The notes beneath the pieces were generated by a model. The model searched no databases. It was not told the DNA's origin and was given only the letters and a program-made list of their open reading frames with translations. From Butyrivibrio sp. AC2005 (lineage in GTDB: Bacteria > Bacillota > Clostridia > Lachnospirales > Lachnospiraceae), in NCBI RefSeq assembly GCF_000424145.1, contig NZ_AUJI01000015.1, positions 1-64,000 of the forward strand: a DNA stretch of 64,000 nt, in the 5' to 3' direction. Positions 9,037 to 19,400 of the stretch are shown in pieces (within the stretch, counting starts at the first letter, position 1; each line of letters opens with the position of its first letter). A program made the translations under genes and the position numbers.

Positions 9037-10521
9037 TCAGAAAGAGAGGTATGCCGGTACCATAATGACAACCATTACAATAAGAAGCATCATTACCATA
9101 GGAACCAGAAGTTTTGTTCCCGCTTCCTCACCGAGCTTTCTGGCATATGACATCCTCTCTGCAGTCGCCTTATCCGATTCCTCACGTAGAAGTGCCATCA
9201 TTTCAGAATTTCCTTTTTTCAGATTTTGCGACAAAAGTGTCACAAGTCTCGCATACTGCTGACATCCACATCGGATTCCAAGTCTCTCATATACACTCAT
9301 TTCAGGGACTCCGCTTTCAAGCTCCCTACAGCTCTTTGTTATCTCTTCATATAAGAAGCTCTTTTTACCACCTTCCCCGATCTGGGTTTTATACTCTCTT
9401 GAAAACTTCATAAGTATTGCTCTTACAGACATTCCACTTCCCATGTACAGAACCAGACGCGAAACAAATGCCGGATACTCCAAAATCATCTGTCTTCTCC
9501 TGTCCTCAACCTTCTTTGTCAGATCCTTGTCTCCAAGAGCAAAAATAGAAATGGCAGCAACAATAGAAACCAGTAATATCACAAGACTGTTGTCATCATT
9601 TTTCTCTTTCCAAAAAAGTACTACTCCATCCGCCTCGACAGGCAGTGAAAACTTATCCTGTGTCCTTGTAGTTTCTTCTGTTTCCGCAAGAGACCCGTTT
9701 ATTTCCTGATACAGGATTTCATCCTGGGTAAAGTCCCTGGGGATGACAGTTAAATTAAATACATGCTCCCATTCATATTCTTTGTATTTTATATTTGCTG
9801 TGAGCATGACCTTTTCACCCTGAAAAGAAATATCATCGTTACCTGTCCTGCCATCAGAGCGCAAAGCATCGATATTATCCGATTTCCAGGATATTTCAAA
9901 CGGGAAACCTTTTATCGAATCCGGAAGATACATTTTTTCCTTTATATGACTTAAATCTGTGTTTTCTCCCAAAATCACATTAGAAAGCTCACCTATCAGG
10001 GACTTATACATCTGTTCTACTTCTTCCTTCGAATATTCGATTTCACTTACATTCAGCGAGAAGTCTCCTATGCTCTCACCTGTTTCGTCCATGGCAACAA
10101 GGCGTGCCTGCTTTTCTCCTTTACCGTAAGTACTTCTTATTATTTCGCCATTGTTATTCAGATTTGATTCTCTACCGGATGAATATCCTGCCAGAAGTGC
10201 CAGCAGCGATCCCATAAAAACAAGAATCAACATGGTGCATATTTTCTTTATGTAATACGATGAGAGTTTTTTATTTATATCTCCCTCATAATCCAGTTTT
10301 ATCAGGTTATCTTTTACATGCCTTCTTCCCGGAGATCTCAGAAAAAATCTGTTTTTCTTAAGGAATCTTCTATAAATGTATGAAGCTGTTTTCATAAACA
10401 GTTTTTCTATTCCCGATGGTGGTTCTTCCTTATTTTCCGGAATGCTCTCCTCTGCAGCAAGAAGTGCCAGAAGCATCATGTATAAAGGAATTACCATATA
10501 TAATACGTATAGGTATTTCAT
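9037..10521 (-). CDS. tadC: TadC-like platform protein with Ig-like insertion
   Basis: 494 residues, far longer than usual TadC (~300). The C-terminal ~170 residues are the type II secretion F domain (YPAFVSRLVLYMGSGMSVR, ending in a hydrophobic helix). Between an N-terminal membrane segment (about 95-120) and the F-domain helix lies an extracytoplasmic part of ~190 residues with an atrophied bacterial Ig-like pattern (ISWKSDN, then TANIKYKEYEWEHVFNLTVIPRDF). It pairs with TadB as inner-membrane platform. Confidence 0.78.
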   Translation of the reverse strand: MKYLYVLYMVIPLYMMLLALLAAEESIPENKEEPPSGIEKLFMKTASYIYRRFLKKNRFFLRSPGRRHVKDNLIKLDYEGDINKKLSSYYIKKICTMLILVFMGSLLALLAGYSSGRESNLNNNGEIIRSTYGKGEKQARLVAMDETGESIGDFSLNVSEIEYSKEEVEQMYKSLIGELSNVILGENTDLSHIKEKMYLPDSIKGFPFEISWKSDNIDALRSDGRTGNDDISFQGEKVMLTANIKYKEYEWEHVFNLTVIPRDFTQDEILYQEINGSLAETEETTRTQDKFSLPVEADGVVLFWKEKNDDNSLVILLVSIVAAISIFALGDKDLTKKVEDRRRQMILEYPAFVSRLVLYMGSGMSVRAILMKFSREYKTQIGEGGKKSFLYEEITKSCRELESGVPEMSVYERLGIRCGCQQYARLVTLLSQNLKKGNSEMMALLREESDKATAERMSYARKLGEEAGTKLLVPMVMMLLIVMVVIMVPAYLSF

Positions 10522-10533
10522 GTAAAACTCCGT

Positions 10534-11298
10534 CTAAATTTCAATATCTATTATTTTTTGCATGATAATGTAGGCTGCAACGTATACTATTAAACATATA
10601 GTCATTACTGTTATACCGAGTACATTTCCGTACAATGGATCAAAAAAACCCGGATTTGTTATGCCAACATAAGTCATTATTCCGAACGGAACCACTTCCA
10701 TTATCTGTGCTTCCATTCTTTTTGCTGCTATCAGGACATCTATCTCATTTTCAACTTCCATTCTTTTTCCAATGACATCTATGCATCTTTCGATAGTATC
10801 CGTCATATTTCCGCCACTTCTCTTTGCCACTGCAAAAACGCCTGCAAATTCCTCAATATCCTTATTTTTACTGCGTTTCCCAAGCTCTCTTATCATGTTT
10901 TCTATGGTGACATTATTCTTTATTCCCTGCTCAATGCGCCAAAGCTCAGCACATATCGGTGCACTCTTTCCATAGAGAATATTCATGTCATGTATAGCCT
11001 CTGAAAAGGAGTTTTCGATGGAATAACCCGCTTTCTGGGCAGCCAAAACAGACATCATCGCATCCTTGAACTGTATTCCAAGATCGTGATTATCCTTCTT
11101 TTGCTTTCTTTCTTTTTGTATGACAAACCATGGGATTGACAGCGGAAACATCAGAATTGATGCAATAAAGCTGCCATAAAAGAGCTTACCTATTATGAAA
11201 AGAATAAGAATGTTTCTTCCTATTAGAGGAATATCAAATGCAGTTACATGCAGGTCCAAAACCCGCCGCTTCCAGCTTTGATACACATTCAAGCTCAT
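10534..11298 (-). CDS. tadB: TadB-like platform protein
   Basis: 254 residues, type II secretion F-domain membrane protein with two N-terminal and two C-terminal hydrophobic segments. The central motif runs from KDAMMSVLAAQKAGYSIENS to ERCIDVIGKRMEVENEIDVL. It overlaps the end of the ATPase gene by 65 bp, and the start is supported by GGAGGT 6 nt before the ATG. It forms the inner-membrane platform on which the TadA ATPase acts. Confidence 0.85.
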   Translation of the reverse strand: MSLNVYQSWKRRVLDLHVTAFDIPLIGRNILILFIIGKLFYGSFIASILMFPLSIPWFVIQKERKQKKDNHDLGIQFKDAMMSVLAAQKAGYSIENSFSEAIHDMNILYGKSAPICAELWRIEQGIKNNVTIENMIRELGKRSKNKDIEEFAGVFAVAKRSGGNMTDTIERCIDVIGKRMEVENEIDVLIAAKRMEAQIMEVVPFGIMTYVGITNPGFFDPLYGNVLGITVMTICLIVYVAAYIIMQKIIDIEI

Positions 11299-12475
11299 TT
11301 TCGCACCTCCATTCTCCGATTATTTTTCCGGATTCGTCTGTGCCTGTCTCATGAAATTTGTATAATGTCCGAATCTCTATTTCACCTGTCATGTCATTTA
11401 TCCTTCCTGTTAATTCACACACCTCAAGAACTTTTCTTGTCTTATCTCTTAGCCTTCCCAGCTGAACTATAATATCTATTCCTGATGCTATCTGTCCTCT
11501 GACTGCTGATAACGGAATATCCATTCCCATCAAAAACATTGTTTCAAGTCTTGAGAGCATATCCTTAGCACTGTTGGCATGTCCTGTAGACATCGAGATA
11601 TGTCCTGTATTCATAGCCTGCAGCATATCTACACACTCATCTCCTCTGACCTCACCGACGACAATTCTGTCGGGTCTCATTCTTAGTGAAGACTTAATAA
11701 GGTCACGGATTGTTATTTCTTTACAGCCCTCTACATTTGCATTTCTTGTTTCCATTCTCACAATATTCGGTACATGTCTTATCTGTAATTCTGCATTATC
11801 TTCGATTGTGATAACTCTCTCATCCTTCGGAATACTGTCTGACAATGCATTAAGAAATGTTGTTTTTCCCGAGCCTGTTCCACCGGAAATAAAGATATTA
11901 TATCCGGCCTTTACCAATGTCTGTAAAAAGGCTGCCAGATCTTTTTCAATTGAACCGATACTTATAAGTTTATCAATGGTTATAGGATTATCAGGAAATC
12001 GTCTTATGGTAATTATCGGGCCATTTAGCGCCACCGGTGCCAGTACTACATTTACTCGTGATCCGTTTTCCAGCCTGGCATCAACTATTGGGGAGGCTTC
12101 ATTTACAACTCTGTTGCACTTACTTACTATCTGCTGTATCACATCCTCCAGTTTCCCGGGTGATTCGAATTTCATTTCGTGTCTGAAAAGTCTTCCGTCT
12201 TTTTCAACGAAAATATGATCTGTTCCGTTTACCATGATCTCCGTAACCTTCGGATCATCAACAAGGAGCTGCAAAACATCCAGCTTTCTTATGGAATAAA
12301 ACAGTTCCTGGCGAAGTCTTATTTTTTCTTCAAGAGAAATTTTTTTATTTTTACAGCACAGTAGAATTCCCTTATCAATTCTTTCAAACATCTCTTCATC
12401 ATCTACATCTCTTGTAAAATCCATGCCTTCAAGAATTGTCTCTCTGATTTTTATTTTGAGTTCATCATGCTTCAA
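11234..12475 (-). CDS. tadA: CpaF/TadA pilus-assembly ATPase
   Basis: 413 residues, the secretion ATPase that powers Flp pilus extrusion (and retraction in the CpaF family). Walker A GGTGSGKTT at 198-206, Asp box ITIEDNAELQ (223-232), Walker B RIVVGEVRGDE (270-280) and His box MNTGHISMSTGHANS. The N-terminal domain carries VDARLENGSRVNVVLAP. It overlaps both neighbours, marking a tight operon. Confidence 0.95.
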   Translation of the reverse strand: MKHDELKIKIRETILEGMDFTRDVDDEEMFERIDKGILLCCKNKKISLEEKIRLRQELFYSIRKLDVLQLLVDDPKVTEIMVNGTDHIFVEKDGRLFRHEMKFESPGKLEDVIQQIVSKCNRVVNEASPIVDARLENGSRVNVVLAPVALNGPIITIRRFPDNPITIDKLISIGSIEKDLAAFLQTLVKAGYNIFISGGTGSGKTTFLNALSDSIPKDERVITIEDNAELQIRHVPNIVRMETRNANVEGCKEITIRDLIKSSLRMRPDRIVVGEVRGDECVDMLQAMNTGHISMSTGHANSAKDMLSRLETMFLMGMDIPLSAVRGQIASGIDIIVQLGRLRDKTRKVLEVCELTGRINDMTGEIEIRTLYKFHETGTDESGKIIGEWRCENELECVSKLEAAGFGPACNCI

Positions 12476-13424
12476 GGCAATGTTCCTCCGTTCTGCTTAT
12501 TCTATGAAGTCTTTTCATATCAAAGCCATCATCCCTTTTCAGTTCTTCAAGGAAAAGATTTGTCCTCATGTTTACCTTGTAGTCATCATCCCAGAGCATA
12601 TAGATTTCATCACATAAATGAATCATTCCGAACAAGTCACGAACGCCTTCGGAAATATCCAGTATGATATTATCGTATCCGTTTCTGCCCTCTATCTGAT
12701 TTATTAGCTTTTCATACTCCTTTGCACTGATCATTCTGCTTTGGCAGGCAGAATTTGAAGCAGGTATGAAATCCAATCCGTTATCATGTTTAAGAATTCT
12801 TTCAAAATAGATTCCGAATTTGTCACCTGCACATTCTGCAAAGTACATAAGATCTATAAGAGTTTCTTCCCATGCTTCATTACGTATTACTCCATTTGTG
12901 CAGAGTGGGTCTGTATTGATATAGATTGTATTTCCTTCGGATGAGAGATTTCTTGCATATGCAATTGCCTCCCTGGTCTGATTATTATTAAGTGCCGGAG
13001 TATAAAAGCCAATGACCTTAACTTTTTTCCCCGCCTCATTCTCTTTTCCCTTTACTACTATTCCGGGCATATCAAGACACATTCCCAATATTGCATCAGT
13101 AATCTTTTCACTCTTCTGATACTTATCTGTATATCTCGTGTCCCGATGCTGAGCTCCATATTCTGAGCCTTCCTCAGCAAGGCATTTCTCCTTTTCTCTA
13201 AGGACAAGTACATGTTCAAATCCGTTTAGCTTTTCCTTTTCGAACAGAGTCTGAGAAATCAGCAGCAAAACATTTTTCCCTTTCTCTGTAAATCCCATAA
13301 GTCTTTCAGCATCTGTTATTTCATAGATATCAAAAGGAATACTGAGGTTATCTCTTATATAGCTGTCTAATTTTTTACAATAGTTTTTATCGTTGTCACA
13401 TATTATCAGAATGTTTTTGTTCAT
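12465..13424 (-). CDS. TadZ/CpaE-like protein
   Basis: 319 residues from the ATG at 13424. A longer frame to 13451 would overlap the peptidase gene, but AAGGA lies 7 nt before the inner ATG. An N-terminal receiver-like half is followed by a MinD/ParA-like half (IGFYTPALNNNQTREAIAYA, YDNIILDISEG) in which no lysine-bearing deviant Walker A is visible. TadZ localises the Tad apparatus to the pole. Its place between the peptidase and ATPase genes supports the call. Confidence 0.75.
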   Translation of the reverse strand: MNKNILIICDNDKNYCKKLDSYIRDNLSIPFDIYEITDAERLMGFTEKGKNVLLLISQTLFEKEKLNGFEHVLVLREKEKCLAEEGSEYGAQHRDTRYTDKYQKSEKITDAILGMCLDMPGIVVKGKENEAGKKVKVIGFYTPALNNNQTREAIAYARNLSSEGNTIYINTDPLCTNGVIRNEAWEETLIDLMYFAECAGDKFGIYFERILKHDNGLDFIPASNSACQSRMISAKEYEKLINQIEGRNGYDNIILDISEGVRDLFGMIHLCDEIYMLWDDDYKVNMRTNLFLEELKRDDGFDMKRLHRISRTEEHCLEA

Positions 13425-13441
13425 AATCATTTCCTTATATC

Positions 13442-13873
13442 TTACATACAAATCAGCGCACTGCTTCTTGTTACCAGAATGATACTAATCATTATCGGGA
13501 CCGCAAAATGAATTGTCTGTTTTGGCTCTCCCGTAATTATGATTTTTATTATTCCCATAAAAGCTCCGATGACGAAGGAACCCAACAAGCATCCGATCAT
13601 CTCTCCCATCGGAAGAAATATAGATATTACGGTAAAAAGTTTCAAATCTCCTCCGCCTATTCCTTTTACAAGATAAACAGGTAAAAGTATCATCGTGATC
13701 AGCGCAGCTTGTATAATTATTTCTGTTAAGGATCTGCCTGTTTCCTTTCCTGCGAAACAGTTAATCATTCCTGCCAGCCCTCCAAGCAATAACCATTTGT
13801 TAAATATTTTGTTTTTCAATATATCTGTAATTGCCGATCCTGCTGTCAGGCAATATAAAATCGAAAGTGTCAT
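13442..13873 (-). CDS. A24 prepilin peptidase (CpaA/TadV type)
   Basis: 143 residues, about five hydrophobic helices. Catalytic aspartates lie in SAITDILKNKIFN and GIGGGDLKL, the GxGD class of aspartic proteases. It would process the Flp1 pilin and the TadE-like proteins. First gene of the Tad operon; AAAGG stands 7 nt before the start. It is preceded by a structured, apparently regulated leader. Confidence 0.88.
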   Translation of the reverse strand: MTLSILYCLTAGSAITDILKNKIFNKWLLLGGLAGMINCFAGKETGRSLTEIIIQAALITMILLPVYLVKGIGGGDLKLFTVISIFLPMGEMIGCLLGSFVIGAFMGIIKIIITGEPKQTIHFAVPIMISIILVTRSSALICM

Positions 13874-13898
13874 TCATTTTCCTTTCTTTGAGATTTAT

Positions 13899-14013
13899 AA
13901 ATATGCCGGCGTTATTGCGAATGCAAAGGAATTGTATCGGGAAAGCGAATGCCGCCGCCGGCATATTTAGTTTTTAATTGCTGATTCGTTGCCGGTTCCA
14001 TTTCCGTGCAACG
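13899..14013 (-). promoter_or_regulatory. Structured 5' leader of the tad operon
   Basis: Between the candidate promoter and the first tad gene lie a 6-bp hairpin (13987-13992 with 14008-14013) and a perfect 12-bp inverted repeat (13899-13910 with 13957-13968), enclosing ~46 nt in which GCGAATGC occurs twice. No known riboswitch motif was recognised. With the promoter and the fliS terminator this accounts for the gene-free stretch 13874-14225. Confidence 0.45.
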
Positions 14014-14019
14014 CAGACG

Positions 14020-14048
14020 ATATTATCAAAACCTTTTTGATCGCACAA
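14020..14048 (-). promoter_or_regulatory. Candidate tad promoter with palindrome in the spacer
   Basis: On the minus strand TTGTGC (14048-14043) and TAATAT (14025-14020) are 17 bp apart. A perfect 7-bp inverted repeat (14025-14031 with 35-41, loop of 3) fills the spacer, the usual place for a repressor site. The call rests on pattern only; both hexamers are imperfect. Confidence 0.4.
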
Positions 14049-14126
14049 CCCCACTAAATACCGCGTTTTTTTATTTCGATTTTTTTCTTAAGGATTTCTT
14101 ATTTTCATATTTCAAACTAATAAATA

Positions 14127-14163
14127 AGCCGAACAGAATCATTAAAAAGTGATCTGTCCGGCT
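14127..14163 (-). terminator. Terminator hairpin after fliS
   Basis: Stem 14127-14137 with 14153-14163 (AGCCG/CGGCT outer arm, one mismatch). On the minus strand it is followed by an A/T-rich stretch with few consecutive T. It lies 63 bp after the fliS stop and separates the flagellin block from the tad promoter. Confidence 0.55.
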
Positions 14164-14225
14164 ATTTGTATTAATATAGGAAGAAATATTTTCAGTATCT
14201 AAAATATTAAGGTTTTATTAAATTT

Positions 14226-14702
14226 TCAAGCTCTATATCCTCGTGATACCAAATTGTCAGTAATACTCTCCTTTAGCAGTCCTTTTCCATAAGTTAATCC
14301 TACATATACTTTAGGTACATTAGTCATAATGGCTTCATCATCATTCATCTTTTCAAGCTGAATATATGCTGAGTGCAATGACTGAAATGTTCTGCACACA
14401 TGCTCCAGCTCTTCATAACGGTTTCTGACTTGTGCTATAAGGAGCTGTCTCTTCTCAAAAAGATATAGTGCCAGAAGGTTTTTACCCAGTTCATATTGCA
14501 CATTAAGTGAATGAATCAGTTCATCAATGCAGTTCATGGCTTTTTTTAATCCCTCTGCATAGGCCTCCTTATCACTATTTTGGAGTGCATCCCTTGCTTC
14601 AGCTACATAATCAAGAACCATTTCATAAAGTATTGTGATCATTTGGGTCTTGTTGGCCATGGTTATTCTTCTTGTATACGCCTGTATTTTATCCTGTGTC
14701 AT
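14226..14702 (-). CDS. fliS: Flagellar chaperone FliS
   Basis: 158 residues, a helical FliS-like protein. The RRITMANKTQMITILYEMVLDYV segment matches the helix that grips the flagellin C-terminus. FliS keeps flagellin unpolymerised in the cytoplasm until export. The gene follows flagellin by 26 bp, the expected partner. It is slightly longer than typical FliS (~130), with a C-terminal tail. Confidence 0.88.
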   Translation of the reverse strand: MTQDKIQAYTRRITMANKTQMITILYEMVLDYVAEARDALQNSDKEAYAEGLKKAMNCIDELIHSLNVQYELGKNLLALYLFEKRQLLIAQVRNRYEELEHVCRTFQSLHSAYIQLEKMNDDEAIMTNVPKVYVGLTYGKGLLKESITDNLVSRGYRA

Positions 14703-14728
14703 ATGCGATACCTCTTATTACCGATCGG

Positions 14729-16444
14729 TTACTGTAGGAGCTGTAATACCTGCTGAGGTCTTTCATTAGCCTGCGCAAGCATGCTCGTTCCTGCCTGAGA
14801 CAGAACCTGCTGAGTTGAATATACTGTCATTTCATCGGCCATATCTACATCCATTATTCTGGAATAAGCGGCTGTCATGTTCTCACTTGTAACTCCAATA
14901 TTGCTGACGGTGTGATCAAGTCTGTTCTGATATGCTCCAAGCCTGCTTCGTATGTCGGAGATCTTCTGAATAGCATTGCCAATGTCCTCAATTGCGCGGT
15001 CTGCACCAGAGTGTGGAGCTTCAATTGCTCTCTTATTACCATTTTCCATTATCTCCGCTACCTTATTCTCGTATTCCGTCCTGGCGGCAGCTATCTTCTC
15101 TAACTTCTCGTCAGCACTAAGACTGGTATCATTTTCTATATCGTTCTTTTTATTCGTATATCGCTTGTTGGCTTCTACTATTTTTCTGGCGTCATCTGCG
15201 TTAATAAAAACAAATGACGAACCTGTTTCTTGTATTTCCTGAATCTCTTGCTCGTAAGCGGCCTTAGCTTCGGCTAATTTCTGACTCTTTTCCAGTTCAG
15301 AAAGACCGGGATCATTATTTATTTCTTCTTCCCTTTTCTTGTATTTTTCCTCAGCTTCAACAAGTTTCCTTTCATATACTTTATTTAATATGTTATCTGA
15401 AGTAATGTCCTCGTTATACCTATCCTCCTTGACCTTATCTGTAAGTGGATCATAGTATAGCGCATCCATTACAGCCTTTTTATCATCGGCACTCATAGAA
15501 GAATTATTTATATAATGTGCGGCATCAATAAGGTCATCTTTATAGGTCCTGCTGACATCAACATATGCGATTCCAAGATTGGTCAAGGTCACCTTTGGAA
15601 TTCTGATATCCAGAGTCTGTCCTTCATTAGCTCCAACCTGCATAGTCATGGCACCTTTTCTCGTAAGATCCATATCTATCCTGGTTCCATCCAGATTCTC
15701 ATTAATCTTTATCTGAATTTCCTTGCCATCTCTGGTTGCAAGCTTAACAAGATCACCATCCACAGTCACTTCGGCCTCATACATATAATCAATTTCTTTT
15801 TCTCTACCCTGTGACATGGTTATTCTCTTAACAGTAATTTTAGCTGTATCAGTCTTGTACCCATACTCATCTAAAAGAGTTACATCTCCGGTATTCTTAT
15901 CGTATTCACAGCGAAGTTGGTCTTTGGGGATATAGTATTTTCCGGCATCAATCTCATCACTATAACTGTTTATGGTAACATCGGGATCCGTATCGCTATC
16001 AACAGTAGCATATCCCCTATAGTCGAAGGTGCCATCCAGAAGGTTTTGTCCATTAAACTCTGTTGCCTCTGCAATTCTTGTGACTTCGTCTTTGAGCTGA
16101 GTAATCTCTTCCTGGATTATCTTAAGATCTGAATCACTGTTTGTTCCATTTGCAGCCTGAATAGCAAGCTCACTCATTCTTTGAAGGATATCGTGAACCT
16201 CAGTAAGAGTTCCGTCTGCAGTCTGAATAACTGATATGGCATCACCGGAGTTGCCCTTTGCAACTCCAAGACTTTTTATCTGCGCGTTCATTCGTCTGGA
16301 GATAGCAAGTCCTGAAGGGTTGTCCTTCGCATTTGCTATCTTCAGACCACTGGAAAGTCTCTCAATAGATTCCGCAAGCTTGTTGTCATTTGCAACAAGT
16401 GCATTGTTCGCTATCATTGCTGAAATATTATAGTTTACCTGCAT
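14729..16444 (-). CDS. hag: Flagellin with two central insertions
   Basis: 571 residues. Conserved D0/D1 ends: residues 1-140 (MQVNYNISAMIANNAL, LSSGLKIANAKDNPSGLAIS) and 480-571 (ADRAIEDIGNAI, RLGAYQNRLDHTVSN, QVLSQAGTSMLAQAN). Residues ~140-265 form a β-rich D2-like part. A further ~175 residues (about 305-480) are inserted after the MQVGANEGQ/LGIAYVDV segment. This part holds two 49-residue charged helical repeats (360-408 and 421-469). CGGAGG precedes the start. fliS follows. Confidence 0.95.
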   Translation of the reverse strand: MQVNYNISAMIANNALVANDNKLAESIERLSSGLKIANAKDNPSGLAISRRMNAQIKSLGVAKGNSGDAISVIQTADGTLTEVHDILQRMSELAIQAANGTNSDSDLKIIQEEITQLKDEVTRIAEATEFNGQNLLDGTFDYRGYATVDSDTDPDVTINSYSDEIDAGKYYIPKDQLRCEYDKNTGDVTLLDEYGYKTDTAKITVKRITMSQGREKEIDYMYEAEVTVDGDLVKLATRDGKEIQIKINENLDGTRIDMDLTRKGAMTMQVGANEGQTLDIRIPKVTLTNLGIAYVDVSRTYKDDLIDAAHYINNSSMSADDKKAVMDALYYDPLTDKVKEDRYNEDITSDNILNKVYERKLVEAEEKYKKREEEINNDPGLSELEKSQKLAEAKAAYEQEIQEIQETGSSFVFINADDARKIVEANKRYTNKKNDIENDTSLSADEKLEKIAAARTEYENKVAEIMENGNKRAIEAPHSGADRAIEDIGNAIQKISDIRSRLGAYQNRLDHTVSNIGVTSENMTAAYSRIMDVDMADEMTVYSTQQVLSQAGTSMLAQANERPQQVLQLLQ

Positions 16445-16467
16445 GATGACCTCCGATCTCTTTATGC

Positions 16468-19400
16468 CTAAACTGATTGTACAAAAATCTCTGCCATCCT
16501 TAGCAATGTGCGATTTTCGAAAACTCCATTTTCCGATCCTGCTATCGCAGAACCTGCTTCCTGTCTGCGATAGAAGATGCCAATATCTGTACTTTTTACT
16601 TCCAAATCAGGCTCATTTTCTTTTAGCCTGTTAACAAATCTCTCTCTTACTTCCGACATATACTCAGCAAGTTCACTGTTATTTGGATACGATGCTGCTA
16701 ATGCCCCTTTTACTGTTCTGTCATTTATTGTCATTGCCATGGATATATGTCCATAGTCCTGTGTTTCAAGCTCTGCCTCCATCTTTTTTCCGTCTGTGAG
16801 GCTTTCCCTTAATGTCACATGCATGGATACCAGTCTTCCATCTACTTCTACAGGTATTTCAAAACTGTTTTGCCTTGCAAGTCCTGCTGCCACAGAGAGC
16901 TGTTTCTTCATGAGATGAATTGACCTGACATCAATATATGTATCCGCTTCGTAGGTTAGCATTTCATCAAGCTGCCTTGCCAATTCCTCAATGTTTTCCT
17001 CGTAAGAGCTTTCATAATCATCTTCATCTATCAGATCTTCCAGCATTTTTTGTCTTGTTTCCTTAAAGGCCAGCTTTGCTATCTTTTCCGCACGATCCCA
17101 GACAGATACTTCGCGACCTTTTCTTCCTGCTTTAAGATTTAAATATGCCTGGACGTTTTCAATATTTGCTTCTATACCGAATCTACTCAATTCTTCGGTT
17201 GCTTCACCGGAAATCTGAGTTCTGGCAAACTTTCTGATATTATCTGCTTTCTCACTTATATATTGATTTTCAGTTTTTATGCTTTCTTCAGTTTCTCTTA
17301 CTTCCTCAAGCTTTTCTGCCAGTTCATCAAGAAGCATTTCTTCGTTTGCATTTGCCTCGTGAAGCTTCTCCGGCTCCAGATTGTCATATACGACATCAGC
17401 CTTTTCACTGTAATAGACAAATGCTGATTCTATTTGTGATGAAATTGAGCGCGAGCCTGTATCAACTGCTTCTAATCCGCCAAAGCCATCATCTACCTTA
17501 ACGTCTATTCCTCTTTTGCTTACTTTTGCTGTCCTTGTAGCCTGAAGGAGATTTTCTATTGTCATCTCAGCTCCTGTTTCAAGAACATTTCCGATAGCTG
17601 CGTTATCTGTTACCTTCAAAGTGTGGAAAAGTCTGTATATTCCTATGTATGATTCTCTCTCTTCAGGTGTTATTTCGGCATTTTTCTCAAGTTTATAAAG
17701 GAATTTGGCATACTTTTCTTCCTGCTTTGATGAGTCCTTATCCTGCCTTGATAGTTCACTTCCAAGTTCGTCCAGAGTCATCTTTAGAGGATTATGTCCA
17801 TCCCTTATCATATTTAGCACAGCGCCAGGTTTTAGTTTTGATACTACAATTAAAAGCTTTTCATCGACCGTTCTTACACGCTCGATATTTTCTTCTGAAA
17901 TTTCCATCCGGTTATATCCCAGAATTCTTGCTGCTCTTTTATTTTGTTCATTCGCCTCTAATCCGGCATCTTTAAGCAACTCATCAATATTTCTGAAAGC
18001 TTTTTTAATGTTATCTCCCAGATCTGCTCTTACCTCAGTTCCAACTGCCTCATAGGTTGCACCGGCTTGCTCATATTTATGTTTTAAATTTTTTCCTGTT
18101 TCATAGATACTCTCAAAGTCTTCTGCTCTTACATTTTCTATTTGTCCTATGAAGGCAACAGGAAAGCTTTTAATCTCTGAAACTTTTTGTGTTGTCTCTT
18201 CAAACAATAAATATTTTTCAGAATTATCTTCCTTAAAAAGGTCTTTGCTGAGAGCCTCTATTTCATTTTTTAATGCTTCAATTACATCACTTATTGGCTT
18301 TGTTTCCAGCTTAAAGCCCTTATCAATTAAACGCAGATTAGCAGAAACCGTCATGGACAGCCTGATTTCCTCCAGCTGTTTTCTTGCTGTCAGAGCCTGT
18401 TTTTGCTGCTCAGCATTTAGCGGTAATATTTCACCTGTGGTATGATCTGCTTTTTTTGTATACTCACCCGCATCAATTATCTTTTGTGCTTTGTCCAGAT
18501 TATCAATATTGACCACCTTTGCTTCGCCTATTACCTTCTCTATTGATTCAAAACTGAGGTGGTCTACTTTTTCTGCAATCTCAATTGCTTTCTCAATATT
18601 ATTTTCCTGCTCGTCTGTATATCCTGATACTCCGGAATTCTTGTTAGAAATAGCTGTCGCTGCAGAGCTAACGATTTCCTTCTCACTCATTGGTAAAGGC
18701 AGCGCTTTTATCTCCATGACTTTCTGAATATTTTCTCTTGTAAGCGGAATAGAATCCTCTATCATCCATCTTGAACTGTCCAGTACTTCTTCATCCGACG
18801 GATCATATCCTGCGTCCTTAATTATTCTCTCAGCCTGATCTTTTACAGTTTCCCAATCAAGTCTGTCTGCCTTCTGGGCATAATATCCCTCTGTCTCAAG
18901 TGCTATAAATGTTCCGCCATTTCTATCCTGTCCGTTTGTTGCATGCTCTGCCATATATATGTTTTCCATGGTTGGCTGCAAATCATTTAATGTCATGTAT
19001 TTAACCGCACCATCGCTTACCTCTGTAATATCGGACATTTTTTCTACAGCAGTCATTACTTCTTTTACATTCTCTGCAGTAACAGGGATATCCTTTTCAT
19101 GAAAAGAATTTGCAATATCATTTGCAAGCCCCCTGCTGCCCGTTATTGCTGTGAGCTGTTCCATGGAAATGTCATCTGTATAACCTATTATTTCGGTTCC
19201 TGACATAGCAAGTGTAGCCTTAATCTTATCAAGGATAGTAACCGTTTCTTCCGGATCCATTTCTGAAAAATCAAAGCCATCTGCTGCCGCTTTTGTAAAA
19301 TCCTCCGAAGACATATTATTTGCCATAAGCGACATATAATTATGACGTACCGCTGCATCAGTATTTTGTGCTTCAGCCATTACATCACTTTTTGTCCTTG

